From: Paenilisteria portnoyi
GTDB taxonomy: Bacteria; Bacillota; Bacilli; Lactobacillales; Listeriaceae
Length of the DNA: 64,000 bases
Assembly: GCF_014322795.1 (NCBI RefSeq)
Contig: NZ_JAASTT010000020.1
Span: forward strand, 1-64,000
Direction: 5' to 3'
Shown here: piece by piece, positions 1-8,039 of the stretch
Numbering within the stretch: position 1 is the stretch's first letter
Layout of the letters: every line of letters begins with the position of its first letter
Position numbers and translations under genes: made by a program
The notes under the pieces: generated by a model
Told to the model about the DNA's origin: nothing
Databases searched by the model: none
Seen by the model: only the letters and a program-made list of their open reading frames with translations

Positions 1-3
1 TAC

Positions 4-67
4 AAAAAACTCCCTTATAAAGTAGATTTGGAATTTTTGTTTTTTCCATTGTCTACTCTATAGGGAG
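4..67 (-). terminator. Rho-independent terminator of the toxin-antitoxin operon
   Basis: The arms at 10-26 and 52-67 are complementary with small bulges (CTCCCT...AGGGAG). Read on the minus strand, the hairpin is followed by a T-run (positions 4-9). It lies just past the stop of the ParE-type toxin gene. Confidence 0.7.
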
Positions 68-85
68 CATATCATTTAGGCCTGT

Positions 86-439
86 CTACTGTTTTTTGTC
101 ATTATAAATCGGTATATTTTCCCGAATAAGAACATCATAATTCTGTTCTTGAGCCAAAATACGATGCAAAATTACTTTCTGCGTGCCCTCGCAAACTTCA
201 TAGAATACAAGATACGCCTTGCCAATCCTCATTTTCCGGTATTCTCGCTTGTACTTAGGATCTCTGAGCGCTACTCCCATCAGAGGAAATATCCTCAAAC
301 GTGCTTCCAACTTTTCGAGTTTTTGATATAATTTATCCTTCTGGCTTACGCTACAATATTGATATTCGAAGTAATGAAGAATCGCTGCTATATCTTCTTT
401 AAAAGCGTCTGACCACTCTATTCGCAACGTGCTGCTCAT
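86..439 (-). CDS. RelE/ParE-family toxin of a type II toxin-antitoxin system
   Basis: This 117-residue basic protein has the RelE/ParE fold pattern: an N-terminal strand (LRIEWSDAFKEDI), a long helical stretch, then YRKMRIGKAYLVFYEV and a final strand VILHRILAQEQNYD. The R(K)MRIGKAYLVFYEV core is typical of ParE/RelE toxins, which either cut mRNA at the ribosome or inhibit gyrase; the sequence alone does not decide which. The start ATG overlaps the stop of an upstream 56-codon antitoxin by the classic ATGA, which supports translational coupling. A strong terminator follows. It could act as a stability module or be a decayed relic, but the frame is intact. Confidence 0.85.
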   Translation of the reverse strand: MSSTLRIEWSDAFKEDIAAILHYFEYQYCSVSQKDKLYQKLEKLEARLRIFPLMGVALRDPKYKREYRKMRIGKAYLVFYEVCEGTQKVILHRILAQEQNYDVLIRENIPIYNDKKQ

Positions 440-606
440 TGTTCATTAGTAAATCCTAGTTCTGCCCAACCAACGCTCGATGCTATTGTACGACCATTTT
501 CCACATCTTCTTGTGATTCTCTTAGCTTCTCAAAAATTTCTAATTCATCGTAAACAGTGATTCTTTCAAGTATTGGAGGAACGGCATAATTATTATTTTT
601 TGTCAT
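436..606 (-). CDS. Small antitoxin partner of the ParE-type toxin
   Basis: A 56-residue acidic protein (MTKNNNYAVPPILERI...GFTNEQ). GAGGAG sits about 8 nt upstream of this ATG. A second in-frame ATG at 612 is too close to the ribosome binding site. The stop overlaps the toxin ATG by 4 nt (ATGA). Length, acidity and position before a ParE-like toxin make it the antitoxin, probably RelB/Phd-like, but it has no clear DNA-binding N-terminus. The middle helix (YDELEIFEKLRESQEDVENGR) would be the toxin-binding part. The gene falls below usual ORF-length cut-offs and is easily missed. Confidence 0.75.
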   Translation of the reverse strand: MTKNNNYAVPPILERITVYDELEIFEKLRESQEDVENGRTIASSVGWAELGFTNEQ

Positions 607-761
607 TTTCATCTCTCCTCATAATTTTAACTTCGGCTCATTTCTTCTCTTCTATCTTAACACGTTTTGCATTCTTTCGCCATCTTTTACTCAAAAAGTG
701 CTAAAAAGATGTTTTAAGCCTACTTCACTATTTTTTTAGGCCTGCTTTTAGTCCAAAAAAC

Positions 762-790
762 AAAAAAAAAGAGGAGAAATACATCCCCTC
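762..790 (-). terminator. Rho-independent terminator after the DUF72 gene
   Basis: On the minus strand GAGGGGA pairs with TCTCCTC (one G-U) around a 6-nt loop and is followed by nine T residues. It lies 7 bp past the DUF72 stop codon. Confidence 0.75.
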
Positions 791-796
791 AAACAA

Positions 797-1642
797 CTAT
801 AAATCAAATATATTCATCTGCATCGGAGCGAGTCCTTCATACGAAATATCTAGCGCCTTCTGAAGCTCCTTCGCATTATCCGCTGCATCTCCGCCAGAAT
901 TATTGTTAAAAATCACGATAATCTCTTTCGACTGCTTCTGCAAATAACGAATATTCTCAGCCCAATAGTTAATTTCCTCCGCGTTGTACCGATAAAGCGT
1001 CCGAACTTCTCGCCATTCAGGGCTGTTCGCCTTCATCCACCCAGCGCTATTCCGACCATGAAGCCGTATCAACGTCATATCCTCGTTCGTCGCCTTAAGC
1101 ACAATCGGCACGCTCCCATTACCAACTTGTGGCTCATCCACAACAGTATGAATAAATCCTAACTCTTTTAACAAATCCAGCGTCTGATCTCTAGTAGTTT
1201 CGGTATACCACGTCTTATTACGAAATTCAATCGCAACAGGAAGGTCTCCCATTTTCGCACGCACAGCACGTAAATAACGTACATTTTCCTGCGTACAACT
1301 AAAATACGGCGGAAACTGAAATAATATCGCTTTTAGCCGTCCTCGCTCACTCATTGGAGCAATCGCATCCATAAACCGACGATACATTTCCGTTTCTGAG
1401 TCATAATATTGCTGCCACTCTTTATGTTTCGTCATCGCCTGAAATGCCTTCACCACAAATAAAAAATCATCTGGCGTACGTTCCACCCAGCGCTCCGTCG
1501 TAGAAGGCGCAGGAATCGCATAAAAACTCGTATCCACCTCCACCATCGGAAAATTCCCCGCATAATCCTCTAACTTATGCTTACTCGTTCCTGAATAAAT
1601 GGTATCATGGTCACTCCAGCCCGTCAGCCCAATCGTAATCAT
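797..1642 (-). CDS. DUF72 family protein (YecE/YunF-like)
   Basis: 281 residues with the DUF72 signature: N-terminal MITIGLTGWSDHDTIY, then VEVDTSFYAIP, FVVKAFQAMTKH, LKAILFQFPPYF, VAIEFRNKTWY, and the C-terminal IIVIFNNNSGGDAADNAKEL. The family adopts a TIM-barrel fold and its biochemical role is not settled; YunF and YecE are the usual homologues. The length is normal for the family. It is the second gene of a two-gene operon: the DUF6157 gene ends 13 bp upstream, and a terminator follows directly. I see no unusual residues in the conserved motifs. The family call is firm; no enzymatic function should be inferred. Confidence 0.9.
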   Translation of the reverse strand: MITIGLTGWSDHDTIYSGTSKHKLEDYAGNFPMVEVDTSFYAIPAPSTTERWVERTPDDFLFVVKAFQAMTKHKEWQQYYDSETEMYRRFMDAIAPMSERGRLKAILFQFPPYFSCTQENVRYLRAVRAKMGDLPVAIEFRNKTWYTETTRDQTLDLLKELGFIHTVVDEPQVGNGSVPIVLKATNEDMTLIRLHGRNSAGWMKANSPEWREVRTLYRYNAEEINYWAENIRYLQKQSKEIIVIFNNNSGGDAADNAKELQKALDISYEGLAPMQMNIFDL

Positions 1643-1655
1643 TAAAAATCTCCCC

Positions 1656-2060
1656 CTATCGTTTCGATTTCATCGCTCGCGTAACGTTCAAGTCTTCCCG
1701 ATTCGCTAATTCCCGATATTCTGGGCTTTCCACCGCAACCAATTTTACATAACCATCCTGATTAAAATGCAGGCCCCAACCATATCGCTTTCCAAGTGGA
1801 GACGTCCGCATACACGCCTGACTTTTCCCCCAGAAAGCTTCTTTTTCCGCTTCACGCGCAGTCTCAGGAATATTTTTATGCAACATATGCGTTTCAAAAA
1901 GCACCTCTTCTTGCGTATACTTATAATCATTCCCATTCAAAAGTTCAAACTGAATCTCGCCAATCGTCTTTTTTGGGCGTTTTACACTCGGAAACTCACC
2001 GTGATCAGCCTTACTATCCTCCGCAACCAAAATAAACGTATCATAATAGTTCACATTCAT
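1656..2060 (-). CDS. DUF6157 family protein
   Basis: 134 residues beginning MNVNYYDTFILVAEDSKADHGEFP, which is the characteristic opening of the DUF6157 family found in many Bacillota and Actinobacteria. Later motifs include IGEIQFELL, ETHMLHKNIPE and CMRTSPLGKRYGWGLHFNQDGYVKLV. No signal peptide or membrane segment is visible, so it should be cytosolic. No function is established for the family. It is transcribed with the DUF72 gene (13-bp gap). It is divergent from the small monooxygenase gene, the two starts being 56 bp apart, so the two promoters share that short interval. Confidence 0.85.
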   Translation of the reverse strand: MNVNYYDTFILVAEDSKADHGEFPSVKRPKKTIGEIQFELLNGNDYKYTQEEVLFETHMLHKNIPETAREAEKEAFWGKSQACMRTSPLGKRYGWGLHFNQDGYVKLVAVESPEYRELANREDLNVTRAMKSKR

Positions 2061-2116
2061 TACTTACACCTACTTCTCCATCTTATAGTACAATAGCCAA
2101 AAGGAGGAATCTAATC

Positions 2117-2407
2117 ATGATTTTAGAAAGCGCTCTGCTACAAGTAACACTCGGGGATACAAAACTATTCGAGAACGATTTTGCTACTGCATCCAAGTTT
2201 ATCAGTTCCATCCCAGGCTACATCAGCCATGAATTACACCATTGCATCGAGAATCCTACTGATTATTTACTGCTTGTTCGTTGGGAAACATTAGAAGATC
2301 ATACAGAAGGTTTTCGGAAATCGGAAGCCTATGAAGAGTGGAAAAAACTTCTCCACCACTATTATAACCCTTTCCCGAAAGTGAAGCACTTTACACGAAT
2401 TATCTAA
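2117..2407 (+). CDS. Antibiotic biosynthesis monooxygenase (ABM) domain protein
   Basis: 96 residues forming a single ferredoxin-like ABM domain: LESALLQVTLG, then SSIPGYISHELHHCIENPTDYLLLVRWETLEDHTEGFRKSEAYEEWKKLLHHYY. The pattern of a strand, the SIPGY turn, a YLLLVRW strand and a helix with the F-R-x-S-x-x-Y-x-x-W motif is that of small dimeric ABM proteins, which act on quinones or other aromatics or degrade heme in other branches. This copy has no clear Fur site and is probably of the general ABM type. It is preceded by AAAGGAGG with good spacing and followed by a terminator. Confidence 0.85.
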   Translation: MILESALLQVTLGDTKLFENDFATASKFISSIPGYISHELHHCIENPTDYLLLVRWETLEDHTEGFRKSEAYEEWKKLLHHYYNPFPKVKHFTRII

Positions 2408-2422
2408 CTAAAAATGCAAACT

Positions 2423-2461
2423 AAAACCCGAAAAGATAGTCCATTTATCTCCGCGGGTTTT
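2423..2461. terminator. Bidirectional terminator
   Basis: AAAACCCG (2423-2430) pairs with CGGGTTTT (2454-2461), with an inner AGATA/TATCT pairing. It can terminate the ABM gene on the plus strand and whatever remains of the oxidoreductase on the minus strand. Confidence 0.6.
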
Positions 2462-2467
2462 ACTGAT

Positions 2468-2700
2468 TTAATTCAAAATAATGACCTTGCCAAAACTATG
2501 GCTACTCTCTAGATACGCGTGCGCTTCAGCCGTGTCCTCTAATGAAAAAATCTTTTCAGGCTTCACGTGAATACCATATTTACTTATATAATCTAGCAAT
2601 TCATTTGTGCACTGCTAACATCTGTCCACCTAGTTGACCAGTACTGCAAACTATTCCCGCTTCTCCACTTAACTTTTTTATCATTGATATCACAGTAACA
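2468..2700 (-). pseudogene. C-terminal remnant of a zinc-type alcohol dehydrogenase / quinone oxidoreductase
   Basis: On the minus strand two frames carry recognisable pieces of the medium-chain dehydrogenase/reductase C-terminus. One reads LSGEAGIVCSTGQLGGQ (about 2630-2690) and then stops. The other reads LLDYISKYGIHVKPEKIF...SSHSFGKVIILN up to a TAA at 2468-2470. The VCSTGQLGGQ and SFGKVI motifs are typical of NAD(P)H:quinone reductases. The frames do not join, and a segment between them (the usual WTL..F..M region) is missing. The N-terminal two thirds, including the nucleotide-binding fold, are absent. This is a decayed gene occupying the otherwise empty interval between the ABM gene and the UvrC-like gene. 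Confidence 0.7.
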
Positions 2701-2782
2701 TATAAAACGCTTTCTCAGTTACTTTAAATATAGACTTGTTTCACTACAAAAAAACTTTTCCCATCTAGAGACCGCTCCTCGT

Positions 2783-3874
2783 TTATTCTTCTGTCTTCTC
2801 CGCATACTCCAACATTTTAAAATGAGCGTCGAGCGCACTTTTAGCATTCTCATGTATGAGTTCCGATAACGCTTTCTTTTCGCCATTTTTGGGTACTCGT
2901 ACTTTTATCCCTAGCGCCTTTGCCATTAATTTCGTATCCAGTCGTTCAGGTACAAGCAATTCCTTGGGCAACAAATGATTCGGATGATTGTAAAATGCCA
3001 TTACAAAACTCTCCACCATCTCCGTCACATCTCCAACAATCTCAAAAACTTTCGCACTCCTCCCAACAATAGCCCCATTTCGAATAAAAAAGATCTGAAT
3101 CGCACAAAACTGATCTTGTTCTGCAAAATGGATCATATCTCGATGTCCGAAATCACGCGCCATCACTTTTTGCTTTTCGGTAACCCGTTCTAACACATTC
3201 AAAAGTTCGTGAGTTTCCTTCGCACGCTCAAATTCGAGATTGTTTATTTGCTCATCCATCCGATTTTCAATGTCGCGTTTTACTTCTTTTTGCCCGCCGT
3301 TTAAGAAGTCACTAATTTTCTTAATTTGCGCGTCATATTCTTCTTTCGTCACATCACGGGCGCACGGACCAATGCACATGCCTAAGTGGTAGTAAAAACA
3401 AGGACGCCCCCTTTTCCCGTTACAATGACAAAGTGGGTATATCTTTTGAAGCAGTTCTTGCGTGGCTGTTGCTGTATGACGACTAGCGTAAGGACCAAAA
3501 TAAGAAGCGCCGTCTTTCTCGATTTCTTTCGTGGTCTCGAGGTGCGGATTCGTTTCATTGGTAATTTTAAGATACACGTAGCGGATTTCATCTTTTAGCA
3601 TCACGTTATACGGTGGTTGATATTTCATAATCAGCGTCATTTCAAGGAGTAATGCTTCTTGCTCTGTACTGGTAATAATCAGCTCAAAATCGTGAATATG
3701 ATGGACTAGGCGCGCGGTTTTTCCGATTTGTGTTTTCGTAAAATAAGACTTCACACGTTGCTTGAGGTTCTTGGATTTTCCAATGTATAAAATAGTGCCC
3801 TTTTTGTCACGATATATGTAGCAACCTGGTGATTCAGGCAATGTTTTTAACTTTTGTTTCAAATCGGCTTCCAT
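2783..3874 (-). CDS. Short UvrC paralogue: GIY-YIG nuclease plus UvrB-binding motif, no C-terminal nuclease
   Basis: 363 residues. Residues about 8-90 are a GIY-YIG domain (PGCYIYRDKKGTILYIGKSKNLKQRVKSYF). About 150-180 is the UvrC cysteine region (PLCHCNGKRGRPCFYYHLGMCIGPC), and about 190-225 is a UVR motif for UvrB contact. The final 130 residues resemble only the start of the UvrC middle region. Full UvrC is about 600 residues; the RNase H-like 5'-incision domain and the HhH pair are missing. The ATG at 3874 is chosen because GGAGG lies 8 nt upstream; a TTG-initiated extension would run through the ribosome binding site. Such short paralogues occur in several Lactobacillales and Listeria. 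By analogy with Cho it could make only the 3' incision; this is inference. Confidence 0.85.
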   Translation of the reverse strand: MEADLKQKLKTLPESPGCYIYRDKKGTILYIGKSKNLKQRVKSYFTKTQIGKTARLVHHIHDFELIITSTEQEALLLEMTLIMKYQPPYNVMLKDEIRYVYLKITNETNPHLETTKEIEKDGASYFGPYASRHTATATQELLQKIYPLCHCNGKRGRPCFYYHLGMCIGPCARDVTKEEYDAQIKKISDFLNGGQKEVKRDIENRMDEQINNLEFERAKETHELLNVLERVTEKQKVMARDFGHRDMIHFAEQDQFCAIQIFFIRNGAIVGRSAKVFEIVGDVTEMVESFVMAFYNHPNHLLPKELLVPERLDTKLMAKALGIKVRVPKNGEKKALSELIHENAKSALDAHFKMLEYAEKTEE

Positions 3875-3952
3875 GAATAGCACCTCCAAAAACGTGTATT
3901 TATCCTCTTATTTTAGGCTTTACTAGATGTTTTGTAAAGCTGTGTCAACATT

Positions 3953-3991
3953 AAAAAGCCGAAATTCCACATGATTAGGAATCTCGGCTTT
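3953..3991. terminator. Bidirectional terminator
   Basis: AAAGCCGA-ATTCC pairs with GGAAT-CTCGGCTTT around an 11-nt loop. It sits 14 bp past the stop of the surface protein on the minus strand. Confidence 0.7.
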
Positions 3992-4004
3992 CTATTCAAC
4001 GCAC

Positions 4005-5300
4005 TTAGTTTCTTCTAAGCAAGCGATACGCGATTGTTATTAATCCTGCACCAGGAATGATAACATGTCTTCGTTTTCCTGTTGTGACTGGTAGTGTTTC
4101 TTCTGGTTCTGATAGTGCGCTCATCGATTCATCTTGATCGCTTGCTGCCTTCACTGTCGTTTGTTGTGTTGTATCGGAAGTTTGGGTTGTATTATTATCG
4201 GCAGCCGCTACTTCTTGGTTCACCGTCGCTGTTTTTTGAGGTGTTGTAGTTTCAGTCTTGGTTGCTCCAGACTGCGCTGTCGTTGTAGTCGTATCAGTAG
4301 TTGGAGCCACATTCACACTTCCTTCAGCTACCGTTGTTCCCCGTTGCGTTTCTTGCGTTGTTGTTCCATCGCTTATGATCTCGCTATTAGTGGTATCATC
4401 ACTTGCTGCTGTACCGTTATTTCCCGTTCCATCATCTACAATAACAGGAGCCTCCAAAACGGTAACTTCACGTGTAAATGTTGTGGTATTTCCATCCGAA
4501 TCTGTGACTTGATATATGACTTCATAATCACCAGCCTTACTCGTATCCACATCATTTTGCGTCACATCTATCAATGAGGTGATATCCCCATCCTCTTTAT
4601 CATTTGCCTGCATACCTACCCTCGGATCAAAATCAGCATTAGCGTCCACCGTGGTATTTTTTTCACCCGTTATCGTCGGTGCCTCGGTAACAATCACCTC
4701 ACGTGTAAAAGTCGTTGTATTCCCATGTGAATCGGTTACTGCGTACACAACATCGTAGTTCCCTGGTTGACTCGTATCCACTGGGTTCGAAGTAACGACT
4801 ATTTGGCCTGTGAGGTCGCCATCTTCTTTATCCGTCGCCTTCATCGTATCCATTGGATCAAAGGTACTTCCCGGATTAATTTCTGTCACGCTTTCACCTG
4901 TAATGACTGGATCTTCCGTTCCGATAACGGTTGTAGAAACTTGCAAGCCACCGCTCACTTGGCTATCATGAACTGTAATTTCATCTCCAACTTCAAGCGC
5001 TTGGTCGGGAGTAACTTGATAACTATAATTACCATTTTCATCAACTAATATATTATTCGCAACTGATTTATTTTGCGTTATGTCAAGAATGCTTACGTAA
5101 TGCCCTGGAATCCCTGTCCCTGAAATGAACTGATCAACATCATTCACCGAATTAACCGTAAGTTGTGCGCTCACTGGTGTCGTCATCGCTGTTACTGCTG
5201 GCACTTCCGCTGCGTTAGCTTCCGCACTTTCCAAAGATAGTGGCGTGATAATTAAAAAACTAGCGATTAAAAAATAAGAAATGGACTTTTTAGCATTCAT
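4005..5300 (-). CDS. Secreted surface protein with two DUF5011-type Ig domains and a degenerate sorting signal
   Basis: 431 residues with a Sec signal peptide (about 1-30, cleavage near AEANAA). Residues 45-125 resemble a small bacterial adhesin Ig module. They are followed by two tandem DUF5011-like domains (about 128-210 and 208-285), each with NPGSTFDP/NADFDPR, DKEDGD(L/I)T, the GNYDV(V/I)Y..TDS.GNTTTFTREV motif. A Thr/Ser/Gln-rich linker (290-395) ends in EETLPVTTGKRRH, a short hydrophobic stretch and LLRRN. LPVTTG resembles LPXTG, but the fifth residue is Thr and the membrane segment is only about 14 residues, so sortase anchoring is doubtful. Probably an adhesin or wall protein. A terminator follows; the gene appears monocistronic. 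Confidence 0.8.
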   Translation of the reverse strand: MNAKKSISYFLIASFLIITPLSLESAEANAAEVPAVTAMTTPVSAQLTVNSVNDVDQFISGTGIPGHYVSILDITQNKSVANNILVDENGNYSYQVTPDQALEVGDEITVHDSQVSGGLQVSTTVIGTEDPVITGESVTEINPGSTFDPMDTMKATDKEDGDLTGQIVVTSNPVDTSQPGNYDVVYAVTDSHGNTTTFTREVIVTEAPTITGEKNTTVDANADFDPRVGMQANDKEDGDITSLIDVTQNDVDTSKAGDYEVIYQVTDSDGNTTTFTREVTVLEAPVIVDDGTGNNGTAASDDTTNSEIISDGTTTQETQRGTTVAEGSVNVAPTTDTTTTTAQSGATKTETTTPQKTATVNQEVAAADNNTTQTSDTTQQTTVKAASDQDESMSALSEPEETLPVTTGKRRHVIIPGAGLITIAYRLLRRN

Positions 5301-5503
5301 TATTAACCAACCTCTTTCGCTCTTTTATGTTTAAATAATATCACGGAACGAGGCAAGCAAATTGTATTTTTTATACACTTTTTCAATCTAATTATGACCT
5401 TTTGCTCATCTTTATAAATCTACTCTAATGGTGTGCTTTTTCACCCTTTTGGCTAGTCATACTTTCAAACTTACGCCAACTGCATTCATCGCCTTGGGTA
5501 CAC

Positions 5504-5560
5504 AAAAACAGAGTCTTCTTAGGGAAGCCCAATATATAACTTCCAAAAAATAGACTCTGC
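5504..5560 (-). terminator. Terminator of the chitinase gene
   Basis: CAGAGTC (5509-5515) pairs with GACTCTG (5553-5559) and an inner GGAAG/CTTCC extends the stem. On the minus strand TTTTTG follows. The loop contains ATATATAACTTCC, very similar to the terminator of the next upstream gene at 7973-8022. Confidence 0.7.
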
Positions 5561-5588
5561 GTTTATTTTTCATTTTAAATTAGCTTTA

Positions 5589-7460
5589 TTATATAACAAA
5601 TTCCCACGGTCCCCATTCACCTGCACCAGGAACGTCTCCTTGTGTCCACCATTTGGCTTTGTAAGTCTTCCCTTGGTATATGGCAGTATCTCCTGCAACA
5701 TAAATGGAATCAGCTTTCCATGTATCTCCGGCTGGTAATGCGTTTACTGTGACTGCCACGGCATTACTTGTTACTGTACTAGTTCCTGTAGCCGAATTAT
5801 CCGTGTTGGTTACAATGCAATAGTAATAACTTGTACCTACTACGCTTGTTGGTGCATTATAGGTTGCACTAGTTGCGCCACTTATTGCTGTGCCGCCAGT
5901 GTTCACTTTACTAGAAGCTTTATACCACTGGTAACTAAGCGCTCCTTGTGGTACAGTTGCCCCTATTGTAAGACCCGCTGCTCCGCTCAAAGTAGTTGAC
6001 TTATCAGTTGGTTGGCTTGTAATCGTAGGTGTTGCTGCACTACTTGCAGCACTAACAACTACGGATACCGCACTACTTGTCGTTGTGGCCGTCTTGATTC
6101 CTGTCGCTGTATTGTCCGTATTGGTAACAACGCAGTAATAGTAATTGGTACCTTCCGCATTTGTTGGTGCATTGTATGTTGCGCTTGTTGCACCACTTAT
6201 TGCTGTACCGCCAGTGTTCACTTTGCTAGAAGCTTTATACCACTGGTAACTAAGTGTCCCTTTCGATACAGAGCTGACTACCGTTAAATCTGCTGCGCCG
6301 CCTACTTTTATCGTTTTATCAGTTGGTTGGCTAGAGATTGTTGGAGCTTTAGCATCTGGTGACGGTTGAGTGGAATCATTTGCTGCTTTAATAATTGGCG
6401 CAATCGTATTTACAAAATTGTTTCCGTTCGCTTCATCCCAACCAATGGACCATGTCATAATTCCGCGGTAAGTAGGATATTTGGTAAGCAAGGTATTTAG
6501 GGCTGAAGCATAGACTGAAACGCTTTGCGCTCCATTACCTGCACCGTTCGTGGAAGGTACTCCAAAAGCAACTTGATCTGGTCGTAACCCTGCAAAAGTC
6601 CCTTTATCCATCGTTACAAATCCTGTAATGAGCATCTCAGAAAGGCGAGTATATCCTTCCGCAGAGTAAACTTGTGCAAAAGGTGCACCGGCGTTTGCTG
6701 ATGGCTGTAACCAAGCGAAGTCGCCATTAAAACCGTTATAGTATTGCGGGTGAATGTATGTCAAAATATCACGAGTAGCGTTGAGAACGGGTAGAAATGC
6801 TCCGCCATTACCTGTACTAATTGCGCCATTTTGGACATAATTATACTCAGGAGCCGCAGAAATAATGAAGTCAGATCCGTAAGTAGTTTTCAGATTGCGA
6901 AGTAAGTATTCAAGATTTATGGACTGCTGTGAGGTAAGTTGGCCAATTTTGTCAGTATTCATAACAGCTATGGAACTGCCCTCGAAATCAACATCAAAGC
7001 CGTCAAATCCGTATTCATTAATAATACTTTTAACCCCGCTCAAGAAAGTATCTCGCTGCGCAGCATTATCCATATGAACAACACCATTTTGTCCACCGCA
7101 AGAAATAACAATTTTCTTACCTTGCGCTTGTAACGTTTTAATATCTGCTTTAAAAGCTGCTATTTGCTGCGCCTCTGTACCTGGATAGACTGCCGAAAGA
7201 TCCATTGATAAATTTGGCGTATAGTAGTTTCCTTTCGTCTCGATAAATGAAACGTTGATGACATCCCAGCCCGAACTTGCTTGAGCTAATGTTTTTTTCG
7301 ATCCACCGTTGCCACCCAGCCAGTAGCCTATGTTCACATGCGGTTTAAGCTGTGTACTCGATGCAGCGGACACATGCGTTGTGAATGCCATCACGGCGGA
7401 GAGTACTAGAATAATAGCTAATCCTGCTGTCAGAATATTCCTTTTCAATGATACGTTCAT
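5589..7460 (-). CDS. Secreted GH18 chitinase with two Ig-like domains and a CBM5/12 chitin-binding domain
   Basis: 623 residues. A signal peptide covers about 1-32 (cleavage near VSA-AS). A GH18 catalytic domain spans about 38-362, with the SCGGQNG strand and the active-site DxxDxDxE motif FDGFDVDFE (152-160; Glu160 is the proton donor). Two near-identical Ig-like domains follow (about 370-470 and 475-575), each with SYQWYKASSKVNTGG and YNAPT...YYYC. The C-terminal 45 residues (TWKADSIYVAGDTAIYQGKTYKAKWWTQGD) are a CBM5/12 aromatic chitin-binding module. It hydrolyses beta-1,4-GlcNAc polymers outside the cell. The catalytic part resembles Listeria ChiA, with accessory domains added. Start ATG with GGGGGA upstream. 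Monocistronic with its own terminator. Confidence 0.92.
   Translation of the reverse strand: MNVSLKRNILTAGLAIILVLSAVMAFTTHVSAASSTQLKPHVNIGYWLGGNGGSKKTLAQASSGWDVINVSFIETKGNYYTPNLSMDLSAVYPGTEAQQIAAFKADIKTLQAQGKKIVISCGGQNGVVHMDNAAQRDTFLSGVKSIINEYGFDGFDVDFEGSSIAVMNTDKIGQLTSQQSINLEYLLRNLKTTYGSDFIISAAPEYNYVQNGAISTGNGGAFLPVLNATRDILTYIHPQYYNGFNGDFAWLQPSANAGAPFAQVYSAEGYTRLSEMLITGFVTMDKGTFAGLRPDQVAFGVPSTNGAGNGAQSVSVYASALNTLLTKYPTYRGIMTWSIGWDEANGNNFVNTIAPIIKAANDSTQPSPDAKAPTISSQPTDKTIKVGGAADLTVVSSVSKGTLSYQWYKASSKVNTGGTAISGATSATYNAPTNAEGTNYYYCVVTNTDNTATGIKTATTTSSAVSVVVSAASSAATPTITSQPTDKSTTLSGAAGLTIGATVPQGALSYQWYKASSKVNTGGTAISGATSATYNAPTSVVGTSYYYCIVTNTDNSATGTSTVTSNAVAVTVNALPAGDTWKADSIYVAGDTAIYQGKTYKAKWWTQGDVPGAGEWGPWEFVI
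5740..6340 (-). repeat. Tandem duplication encoding the two Ig-like domains of the chitinase
   Basis: Two copies of about 300 bp at roughly 6040-6340 and 5740-6030. Long stretches are almost identical, for example the segment encoding YKASSKVNTGGTAISGATSATYNAPT at about 6175-6245 and 5865-5935. This indicates a recent internal duplication or gene conversion. Confidence 0.75.
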
Positions 7461-7972
7461 GAAAAAATCCCCCTAATATAATCATTATTATTACCGTGGT
7501 GAGATACTCTGATGCTATTTCCCTCTAAAATAATTCCCAACCTTAATAAGTGACTAAACAATACATTTTGTCCAAATAGTAAAAATCAAATCCTTTTTAC
7601 TTATTATTTCAAAAATCACCCTTTCGTATCATTCTATTTTTCACTAGATTTCTTCTAGGTTGATTGGGAATTATCTTTGTATTAATGAATTAGAAGATGG
7701 TCATTTATTCTTATTAAACAAAAAAGAATCCGCTTCCAAAAATGTTATTATCAAAAATTCCCATATGTTCATATTAAAATAAAGTTATATAAATGTCAAT
7801 TTTAACTTCTAATTGCTAATATGATGATGTAACAATTCTTTCTCTCCATGCATTGATACTCACTCATGCTACCATTTATAAGAAACTGGTGCAACATGGA
7901 CCGATACACATGCCTACTCAATAGTAAAAACATGGCTGATTAGACTCTGCTGGAAGTTCTGTAAAGATACAT
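7461..7972. other. Non-coding interval upstream of the chitinase gene
   Basis: About 510 AT-rich bases with no convincing reading frame. The part next to 7460 should hold the chitinase promoter. At 7941-7950 the decamer TAGACTCTGC matches the chitinase terminator (5551-5560) exactly, and a GGAAGTT follows. It may be a decayed copy of the same terminator. I see no other structure. Confidence 0.5.
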
Positions 7973-8022
7973 AAAAATAGAGCCCGCTTAGAAGATATAT
8001 AACTTCTTCTATTATGGGCTCT
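7973..8022 (-). terminator. Terminator of the M60 metalloprotease gene
   Basis: AGAGCCC (7979-7985) pairs with GGGCTCT (8016-8022), with an inner AGAAG/CTTCT. On the minus strand it is followed by ATTTTTA. It lies 18 bp past the stop codon. Confidence 0.7.
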
Positions 8023-8039
8023 GCTTATATTATGAATAA

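Noticed and set aside
5740-6340. CRISPR-like or tandem DNA repeat in the chitinase gene
   Set aside because: The repeat is two long copies in frame that encode Ig-like domains, not short spaced repeats.
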